The notes below the pieces were generated by a model. It did no database searches, was not told the DNA's origin, and saw only the letters and a program-made list of their open reading frames with translations. DNA of 64,000 bases, taken from positions 15,601,678 through 15,665,677 of the forward strand of contig NC_051074.1 in the NCBI RefSeq assembly GCF_004664715.2, in the 5' to 3' direction. Below are positions 55,843-64,000 of this stretch, one piece after another; the stretch's first letter is position 1; every line of letters begins with the position of its first letter. Source of the stretch: Peromyscus leucopus. Its lineage: Eukaryota; Chordata; Mammalia; Rodentia; Cricetidae. A program made the position numbers and the translations under genes.

Positions 55843-58175
55843 CAGGCTGGCTAGTTTTGTCTGCTTGACACCAGCTAGATTTAACTTCTGAAAGGAAGGA
55901 ACCTCAGTTGAGAAAATGTCTCATTAAGATCCAGTTCTAGGGCAAGTTTTTAGTGATTGATGGGGCAAAGCCCAATCTATTGTGGGTGGTACCATCCTTT
56001 TACTGGTAGTCCTGTGTTCTATTAAAAAAAAAGAAAAAAAAAAAACAGCTGAACAAAGCATGATGAGCATGCTAGTAAGCTGCAACCCTCCATGGCCTCT
56101 ATATCAGCTCCTGCCTTCAGGTTTCTACCCTGCTTCAGAACCTGTCCTGACTTGCTTCAGTGATATATATGTAAGTGTAAGCCAAATAAACCCTTTCTTC
56201 CTCAATTTTCGTTGGTCATGGTGTTTCATCACAGCAATAGTAACCCTAACGAAGAGATGTTGGTACCAGCATAATGAAGTGTTACTGTGAAGACCTGACC
56301 ATGTTTGGGGGAGAATTGTGGAAGAACTTTGAAATAATGGGCTAGAATAGCCATGTGTGTTGAGAGCTTCAACGGAATGTTCTGTAAGGGCTTGTAAAAT
56401 AAGAATGTTGAGAGCAGTGCTTACAATGGAGGCCTGATTTATGAAGTTTCAGAGAGAATTTTAAAGAATCATGGGGCCATTTGTTATTTTGAATGAAGAT
56501 TCTGTTTTTCTAGTCATCTGCGGATGAAGAGTTAGCCATGATTTTCAAAAGACCAGCACCTTGAAGTAAAACCTTTGTGTTATCTGGACAATTGATACTC
56601 GGTAGCTGGAGCTAAAAAATTAGTGGTGATTAAGAAGAGGTGGGCAGGCTTCTGGGAATCCATGCCTGTCATGTGACACCTTGCACAGGCTTGGTGCAGT
56701 GGGAAGAGGCTTGGATCTGCTTAGGCTCAGTGTGCTGGGCTCTGATGACTCCCCATGGGAGATCTCAATTTGGAGGATGTTGGGATGCAGGGTGGCTTGG
56801 GAAAGAGGGCTGGTGGGTAGGAGGATGGAGGAGGGGGGATCTGTGGATGGTATGTGGAATGAGTAGAAAATTTCTTAATAAAGAAAAAAATACACCACTA
56901 CCACCACCACCACAAAAAAGAAGAAGAGACCAGAATAATTGAGGTAAAATGTTCAGGGAAGTGTATCCTCAGAGTCAGCACACAGAAGTTGTGTTAAGAG
57001 GTGGCAAAGATTATACAAAGAGCTTGTCTCAAAAACTTGGTGTGTAATAGTCACCCTGGCAGTACTGGTTCTGAAGGCATGGAGAGGTCACAGAGAACAG
57101 CTGAGGCTTGGCACTGTGAGACACCGTTGGTGAAGGTAGAATTTCAGTAGCAGTTGAAGACCCAGGATTGAAGCAGTCATGCAGAGAAATAAGGCTTGCC
57201 ACCATGAAGAGAGTCCAGGAGGGACTAGTGATAAATGTGCACCTCTTTGCCACAAGAGACCCTAGCATTTTGGAGAAGCCAGTACTCACCACAGGACCAT
57301 CACCAAGGACAACAACAAGTATGTAGCAGAGCTGCCCTGAATCTAGGACATAATCTATGCATGCAGAGCTGGGGGGTAGAGCCAGAGAAGTGACCTAATC
57401 CTTTTGGAGGGGCTGAGAAGATCATGAATGGAACTCAGATATTGAATACTGAATTATTTTCACAATTAGAGCTTGGTTTTGCTTTAATTTGATTGTGATT
57501 ATGCTGATTCCTCCTTCTTAAAGTAAGAAAGTATTGAATTTATTTTTGATTTTATAGAAGTCTACAGTTAAGAGGCTTTAAATTTTAAAGGACTTTAGAT
57601 TTAAAAAGACTGGCTATTTTAAAGAGACTAAATATTTAATTTTTTGAATTTTTAAAGACTATAGATTTTACAATTTGGAATGTTAATATCGTAATGTTAA
57701 TATTAATGTGTGGTCTTGGGGAAGAGCAAGAAAGGGAAGGTTACAGTTTAACAGTAATATGCTTGTGTGTCAAGTTGACATGGGGTTTATTGTATTGTCT
57801 ACTATTTGTCAACTTAACACAAGCTAGAGGGAAAGGAGGGAAACTTAATTGAGAAAATGTCTCCATAAGATCATGTTGTAAGTCATTTCCTTAGTGATTT
57901 ATAGGAGAGGGCCCTATCCATTGTGGGTGGTGCCGTCCTTGGGCTGGTAACCTTGGGTTCTATAAAAAAGCAGGCTGAGCAACCTATGATGAGCAAGCCA
58001 GTAAGCAGCACTTCTCCATGACCCCTGCATCAGCTCTGTCTCCAGGTTCCTGTGATGTTTGAGTTACTGTCTAGATAGCTTTGAAAGGAACAATAATATG
58101 TAAGTGTAAGCCGAATAAACTCTTCCCCAAGTTGCTTTGGTCATGGTGTTTCATCACAACAATAGCAATGCTAAG
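55843..58175 (+). mobile_element. Non-autonomous LTR-like composite
   Basis: Two direct repeats, 55843-56270 and about 57795-58175, share 'gagaaaatgtctc', 'tattgtgggtggt', 'gtaagtgtaagcc', 'aataaa' and 'ggtcatggtgtttcatcaca'. A 1.5-kb internal part has no coding capacity and carries a small L1. The arrangement looks like a MaLR- or RMER-type element with two LTRs. Family uncertain. Confidence 0.65.
56632..56928 (+). mobile_element. Truncated L1 3' end with target duplication
   Basis: 240 bp of L1 3' UTR ending 'gtggatggtatgtggaatg', an A-rich tail and a short ACC-repeat tail. 'aagaagag' at 56632-56639 and 56921-56928 flanks it. Confidence 0.85.
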
Positions 58176-58229
58176 ACAAGCCCATTCCCAATTTTTGCAT
58201 TTCCTACTTCTTAGCATTTATGTTCATCT

Positions 58230-58625
58230 GTTTCCCTCTCTAGAATGCCTTATTCCTAAGCCCATGATCCATTTGTACCTGTTTTGAGTGGTTACTCTAG
58301 GTTTTATACTCACATCCAAAGATTCAGAACTTAGAACATGTAAGAAAGAACACGTACAGTTAATTTTTCTGGTTCTGGGATACTTCATTTTAACATTTCC
58401 TTGATCCATGTATTTACATAAGAATTTCACAATTATATATTTAATTATAGGTGAATAGAACTCTATTGTATATACGTACTATATTTTATCAGTACAAGAA
58501 AAGTTGTTTCCCTTTGTTAATTGCAATAGAGATATAATGAACATGGCTGAACAAGAACCTATAGAGCCAATGTCTACTCCTTTGAGCATATGTCAAAGAT
58601 TGGTGTACCTGGGTCATATAGATCT
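58230..58625 (-). mobile_element. Old L1 ORF2 3' end, antisense
   Basis: 'aacatttccttgatccatgt', 'gtgaatagaactctattgta' and 'atgaacatggctgaacaaga' are the antisense end of ORF2. It is cut at 58625 by the tail of another L1. Confidence 0.7.
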
Positions 58626-58872
58626 ACTTTTTTCTCTTTATTAAAAAGCGGTTATTTTCTCATATACTATATCCTGATTACAATTTCTATACCTCCCAGT
58701 TGTTCCCCACCTCCCCTGTCATCTGAATCTACTCTTTTTCACTCTCTTTAGAAAAGAGAAAACAAAACAAAACAAAACAAAATATAGTAAGGTAAAACAA
58801 AACCCATCACATTGATATTAAACAAGGAAAAACCAACAGAAGAAAAAGACTCACAAGAAAAATATCAAGAAT

Positions 58873-60039
58873 CAGAGACCTAATGGAGACTATTGGGGTC
58901 CAGTCCCTTGATAGCCCACTTATAGGGTCCATGGAAGAATTTACAACCAGCTGATAATCTAATCTTTGGCAATATTAAATGAATCTACAAACACAATACT
59001 CTTAGTCCATTCAGTTTATCTTTCTGAGTCAGTTCTCTCTCTACATAGCTTCTATATTGCTCTTGTTCCTAGCTCCTTTCTTGTTGGATTTCTCTCTACA
59101 TACACCTGCTGTATCCTCTAAGTGATATCTTAATGCCTTCATCTAGTTCTGGCCCATCTAATTTCTCATCCACCTGACTTTTCCATCTTAGCTCCTCTCC
59201 CATCTCCTTCTCTCTCATCCTGTTCTTCCTCATTTTGTTCTTCCTCACCTGGCTCTTCCTCATTTTCCGCCTTGTTCTTTTCTTCTCTTCTAGTCCTCCA
59301 ATCTAGTTCTTCCTGTCTCAGTTCCTTCCTCTCCAGTTCTTACCCATCTAGTTTTACCACTCTCTTTTTTTCTTCTTCATCTCTGAAAATAAAACTTTCT
59401 CTTATCCCTTTGGTGCTTATCTCTCCAAGTTACCTCTGCTCCTACCATTTTCTGACAGGGCAGGGCAGTGTGCTAGGCAACTTGGCTAGGCAACTTCCAT
59501 CACAGCTAGATGTACCAGTAAGTAGGAACCATTTAGTTCTGAGTTAATTGTTAAGGGTGGATCTAAAACTAGAGAGAAGACTTTGGAAAGGAGAAAGTTA
59601 AGCTTAATTAGCACATCTGCCAGTCCTTCTCAAACAGATAATCTGGATGCTTAAGTCTGTTCTTAGAGAATCTGAGGTTTCTCAGATAAGATACTTTCAT
59701 CCATCCAGGGATGGTCCTGGCTGGATGCTGCTAATCATGATAATTACAGAAAGCCTGAAATTAGGGATTTTGATTGTGTCTTTTGTAGCACAGTTGGAGA
59801 AAGTTATACAAATATATTAATTGTATACGGGAAATTGTCCCCAATGAAATATGAAAAAGCTACAATAGCACATGAGAAATTAATAGGAAATGGCTAATAA
59901 TCAAAATCCAATATCACTAAGACTCCAGGAGTCTTGGCCTCAACCTCTGGAAGAGTTCTTAACTCCTCCAGGTCTATCTTTGACATAATCAGCTGAATTC
60001 CTACTTCATATATTTTTTGCGGCCTGCAGTAGAGACCTA
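58873..60039. mobile_element. Unclassified retroelement insertion in L1
   Basis: 1.15 kb flanked by 'agagaccta' at 58874-58882 and 60031-60039, and splitting an L1 3' UTR. It begins near 'attggggtccagtcccttga'. It includes a CT-rich region and 'tctgaaaataaaactttctc' (AATAAA on plus), then 'gacagggcagggcagtgtgc'. It looks LTR-like with the plus strand as sense, but the long duplication and ends are unusual. Confidence 0.55.
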
Positions 60040-60061
60040 CTTCTTCACACACTCAAGTGTC

Positions 60062-60109
60062 CAAAAAAAAAAAAAAAAAAAAAAGAAAGAAAGAAAGAAA
60101 GAAAAAAAA
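60062..60109. repeat. A-run and (GAAA)n
   Basis: 22 A followed by GAAA units, at an A-rich position of the L1 3' UTR. Confidence 0.9.
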
Positions 60110-60368
60110 TGAATTAAAAGCTATGATATATATGCAGAGGACCCAGTGCAGACTGCGCTGCTTGCTGCTTCAGTCTGTGAGTTCATGTGAATTTTGCTCT
60201 GTAGATTTAAACAGAGCTTTGTTCTCCTGGCACCCTCCAACTCCTCTGACTCTGACATTCTTTCTATGCCCTCTTGTGTTTGATTCCTTGAGCTCTGAGG
60301 AGAGTGATTTTCTGGAGACATCCTATTTAGAGCTGCATGTTCCAGGGTCTGTATGACTATCATCTGTC

Positions 60369-60369
<1 letters not shown>

Positions 60370-60427
<58 letters not shown>

Positions 60428-60550
60428 CCGATCATCTATCTACCTACCTGTCTATCTATCATCCATCAATCACCTATCTATCTATATTCTACTTATCTAT
60501 CATCTCTCTATATCTCTATGTCCATCGCTAATCTATCTCTCTATCTCTCT
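60370..60550. repeat. (TATC)n microsatellite
   Basis: Perfect CTAT units to 60426, then imperfect ATCT, ACCT and TCTC steps to about 60550. Confidence 0.95.
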
Positions 60551-60600
60551 CTCCATAATGTTTGTCTATGGTTTTCTGTGTTTGTTTCCAACTGCTATGG

Positions 60601-61625
60601 AAGGAAGCTTCTCTAATGATGACTGTATAAGGCACTTATTATATCTATTTTTCATGGTCTGAATTACTTCAAACATCATACTTTTTTACTAGTTCCATCA
60701 ATTTCTCTGCAAATTTCATGATGTTATTTTTTAATAGCCAAGTAGTATACCATTATGTAAATGTACTAGGGACTTGCGGTTGTTTCCAATTTCTGGCTGT
60801 TATGAATAGAACATAAGTGAACATGATTGAGCAAGTGTCCTTGTTGTAGGATGAAGCATCTTTTGGGCCTCAGACACTGGAGGACACAAATGAATCTCCC
60901 ATAGACTTCTTGGTCTTGGAGGAGCACAGTCAACCAGGAGCCACATTGAGGTCTTTGATCTATTTGAGGTCAATGTTGTGCAGGGTGATAGATACTAGTC
61001 TAATGTCATTGTTCATCATTTGGACATCTAATTTCCCCACCATCTTTTGTGGAGGATACTGTATTTTCTTCAATGTGTACTTTTGGCATCTTTGTCAAAT
61101 TAAAAATGGCAGTAGTTTTGTGTAATCATATTGTGTCTTCTACTTTATTCAATTTGTCAACGTGTCTATTTTTTTAGTGAGTTTCTTTTCTGGAATTATT
61201 TTTTATATAAATATTTTTATTTTATGATTAATTTAACTTTATATTAGCCATGGATTCCCCTGTCCTATTGCTGAGCCAATATCATGCTCTTTTTCTTGGT
61301 ATTGCTATGCAATATATGAAATATGGAATGATAGTTCTTCCAATACTGTTCTTTTTGATGAGCATTGCTTTTGCTGTCTGGAAAGTTTCATGGTTCCATA
61401 TGAATTTCAGAATGATTTTTGTTTTCTTTCTGTGAGGAATACTGTGGTGATTTTGATTGGGATTCTATTGAATACATAAATTCCTTTGGGTAGGTTGGTA
61501 ATTCTACAATATTAATTGAACCAATCCATGAACATGGGAGAATGCCTATGATCTTTTTCTCAACCTCTTCATTTTGGTATAAAGAAGCTACTGATTTTGT
61601 TTTCTGTGTCCTGCCATTTTTCAAA
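60601..61625 (-). mobile_element. L1 ORF2 3' third, antisense
   Basis: 'gcaaatttcatgatgttatt', 'ttgaggtctttgatctattt', 'gattgggattctattgaata' and 'gaaccaatccatgaacatgg' follow antisense ORF2 order. A 70-bp alien piece at 61190-61258 contains 'tagccatggattcccctgtc', a small antisense L1 3' end. Confidence 0.75.
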
Positions 61626-62400
61626 ATTATTTATATTTTGTAGTTATAATATGATTATTATCAGTCCCCTCTTTGATTTCCTCCTCCCACATGCCCCTCC
61701 TTTCAAATTCATGGCTCCCTTTTCATTAATTATTCTTACACAGAAATATGTACATTGTGTTAATGTTCTCTATAGGAACAGAACTGATAGAAGAAATATA
61801 TATTCATATTAAATATATATACATATACATAGATATAAATCAGGAAGGTAAGAAGAGACCATTACCAGAATAGGACTGTAGGGAAGCAGTTAAGAGAGGA
61901 ATATCAGGGTACAAGTGATCTGATTGGGAGAAATATGGGGACTTTTGTTTACATAGTGGGAGGGAGATAAATATACAAAAAGGAGAAAGGAAGCTAAAAT
62001 AATATTAAGGATGTCTGAAAAGTAATAAAGCATTATGCTATTTGCTACCTACTAAAAATGTAATATACACTACAGGTAATCTCTGTATAATTGTATATTA
62101 TATAATTGTGTGTGTGGTTTAAATAAATGGTTTCTCATCTGAGATGTCAACAATTCTTCTGAGATCTAAAGACCATCTAACAAAACCCCAACACCAATCA
62201 TGAGAATCCTTCCTTTAAATTGTTGGTCATGTTTATTTAGGAAACTCCAAAAATATTATAGACTATTGCTATTTCCCTTGGTTACTACCCCTGCCACCAA
62301 GAGGTAGAACATAAGTCCCTATATTAAAAAATTCTGCACTTCAAACACAGAGCCCATACATCCCCAAACAAGAACTGACCTGAGTGCCCTTCCCGTTCAC
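61626..62400. mobile_element. Mixed retroelement debris
   Basis: 61626-61760 is an antisense L1 tail ('cagtcccctctttgatttcc', 'caaattcatggctccc'). 61840-62400 has 'aaggatgtctgaaaagtaat' and 'caacaccaatcatgagaatc', which look like a further old repeat I cannot name. TA-rich steps join them. Confidence 0.45.
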
Positions 62401-64000
62401 TAAAATTGATTATTTCTCAAGTTTTCTGGTGGAATTTTTGAATCACTTTTATATAATATTTCCTCTGGAAATCTGGATAATTTGAATTCTTTTCCTATTT
62501 GTATATTTTTTTGCTCTAGTATTTTGAGACAGAATTTCTTTGTGTAGCCCTGGTTGTCCTGTAACTAGCTCTATAGACTAGGCTGGCTTCAAACTCAGAG
62601 AGATCCACACATTTTTATCATTTTTGTTTCCTTATCTTTCCAGCCAGTGTTTTAAGCATGATTTTGAAAATGGAATGGGGATAGTGTACAGGTCTGCCTC
62701 ATTTTTCTTTTAATGGGTCTGCTTGAAGTATTTCTCCACTTAGTGTGTTGTTGGCTGTGGGTTTGTCTATTATGTTTGTCTATTATTTCCTCTATTATGT
62801 TGAGGTATGTTTTCTTTAATCCTACTCTCTGTAGGATGTTATGAAAAAGAATATTAGATTTTGTCAAAGGCCTTTTCGGCATCTATTAAGAAGATCATGT
62901 GACTTTTGCATTAAAGTTCATTTATATGATTTATTACAATATTGACTTATGTATGTTGAACCATCCCTGCCTCTCTAAGATGAAGCCAACTTTATCATGG
63001 TGATATATATATATATAATGTTCATCTTGCACATATTTCTCAGCTTTAGACTTTAAAGCATTATAATTATTAAGAATTATTTACAATTTTAGAACTTGTG
63101 AACGTCTGTTTTGTGCATCAATATGTGATCTATGTTAAGCAAGCTTCTATGGGCTTTGGATTAGAATGGATATTTGTTGGTGCTTGGGTAGAATATTCTA
63201 TGTATTTTTTACGTCTATTTGATGTGTAATATCCTTTAATTGTGATGTTTCTGTTTCTGCCCAGATGTCTTATTTTCTTTCCTTTGATAATGTAAAATAT
63301 TGAAATCACTTATTATTATTTAATTGGAGTTAATATGTGTTTTTAATCCAGTAGTATTCTTTTGTGAAATTGGATTTACCAGAGTTTGGTGCATGTGTGT
63401 TTAGGATTGCAATGTACTCTTGGTTAACTGTCTCCTTGATTAGAATTAAGTGTACTTTATATCTTCTAATTAGTTTACTTTGAAGTCTGTCTTGTCAGAT
63501 ATTAAGATAGCGGCATCTGCTTGTGTTTTGGTGCCATCTGCTTGGAATACTTTTTCTATCCTTTCACTTTAAGTTGGAGCCTCTGTTTAAAGCTGTAATG
63601 ATTTCTTTTGTAGAAAAATGAATTGTTTCTTCATTCATTCTGCCACCCTGTGCCTTTTGATTGGGGAGTTAAATTATTAATTTCTTCATCATTGTTTAAG
63701 CATGTTTGTTGATTGTAGTCAATTTGATGTTTACTGTTTGTGTTATTGGTACTGTTTTGTAATACAGTATTTATAGCCTCATTGCTTTTCTTCCTATAGA
63801 CTGCTTGCAATGTTTAGTCTTTTCTTTATTCTGGATTTTAATTATTTCCAGTATTCTCTATAGAGGTGATTTGGTGAGCAGTACTTCTTTTAGCATGCTT
63901 ATATCATTGAAAGCTTTTAGTTTTCCTTTAACTGTGGCAGATAGTTTTACTAAGAACAGTAGACTAGATTGACATTCATGGTTTAATCTTAGGACTCTGC
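62401..64000 (-). mobile_element. L1 ORF2 RT region, antisense, runs off the edge
   Basis: Antisense ORF2. The 76-codon minus frame at 62652-62882 reads 'TYLNIIEEIIDKHN' and 'TCTLSPFHFQN', a clear match to the L1 reverse-transcriptase domain with lesions. Right of it 'catctgcttggaatactttt' continues ORF2 towards its 5' side beyond 64000. The frame is broken many times, so it is a dead copy. Confidence 0.8.
62518..62612 (-). mobile_element. Truncated B1 SINE in L1 ORF2
   Basis: 'gagacagaatttctttgtgt', 'agccctggttgtcctgtaac' and 'actcagagagatccacac'. The element's 5' third is missing and the antisense tail is short, so it is old. Confidence 0.8.

Larger units (their letters stand above)
58626..60600 (-). 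mobile_element. L1 (Lx-like) 3' UTR, antisense, with insertion
   Basis: The tail complement 'tctttattaaaaagcgg' is followed by CAAAA-rich sequence. The 3' UTR resumes at 60040 with 'tatatatgcagaggacccag' and 'gacatcctatttagagctgc', then a TATC microsatellite and 'ggaaggaagcttctctaatg'. The segment 58883-60030 is foreign. Confidence 0.7.

Noticed and set aside
60353..60616. Tyr/Leu/Ser-repeat open frames
   Set aside because: They are translations of the TATC microsatellite.
1..64000. CRISPR array, operon, bacterial mobile island or other novel prokaryotic-type system
   Set aside because: All recognisable repeats are rodent SINE, LINE and LTR elements. No regularly spaced short repeats, ribosome-binding-site-led gene series or dense coding occur.

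Overview
The window is nuclear DNA from a myomorph rodent, most likely a cricetid (hamster, vole or deer-mouse group). The evidence is repeat content. The B1 SINEs carry the 'aggcgcaaagctacacagag' / 'gaggcaccaaagctacac' arm typical of cricetids, L1 3' ends are abundant and include young ones, and there are mys/MYSERV-like LTR elements and B2/B3/B4-type SINEs. The species cannot be fixed from sequence alone.

I find no protein-coding gene, exon chain, tRNA, rRNA, CpG-island promoter or CRISPR array that I can support. The longest open frames are about 130 codons or less. Those with a recognisable origin are L1, SINE or LTR sequence. The window reads as an AT-rich, gene-poor intergenic region or large intron, built from successive retrotransposon insertions between unique spacers.

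Layout. 0-6 kb: unique DNA, one solo LTR (family A, 1386-1781) and a B1 split by an LTR-like insertion (4731-5385). 6.2-9.4 kb: the 3' part of an old L1 with an internally rearranged ORF2 end. 11.3-16.2 kb: two copies of an LTR family (E) containing B1-like blocks, one broken by a young L1, plus an old antisense L1 and a 5'-inverted L1. 16.2-19.2 kb: unique. 19.2-22.5 kb: an old antisense L1 hosting a young 5'-inverted L1 with a perfect 16-bp target duplication. 22.5-30 kb: mostly unique. 30-34 kb: antisense L1, B4-like SINE, family A solo LTR and an L1 3' end. 34-40.6 kb: the least repetitive stretch, with candidate conserved elements. 40.67-45.1 kb: a composite endogenous retrovirus-like element with two different LTR families and a duplicated leader. 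45-50.7 kb: unique DNA and L1 tails. 50.7-55.7 kb: four solo LTRs of two families in inverted arrangement, plus another LTR with a duplicated U3-type repeat. 55.8-58.2 kb: a non-autonomous LTR-like composite. 58.2-64.0 kb: a nest of antisense L1s running off the right edge.

There is no genetic pathway to describe. What the window offers is its retrotransposition record: twin-primed inversions, nested insertions, recombination between proviruses and SINE-containing LTRs. Family names are from recognition only. Boundaries are good to a few bases where a target-site duplication is quoted, and otherwise to tens of bases.
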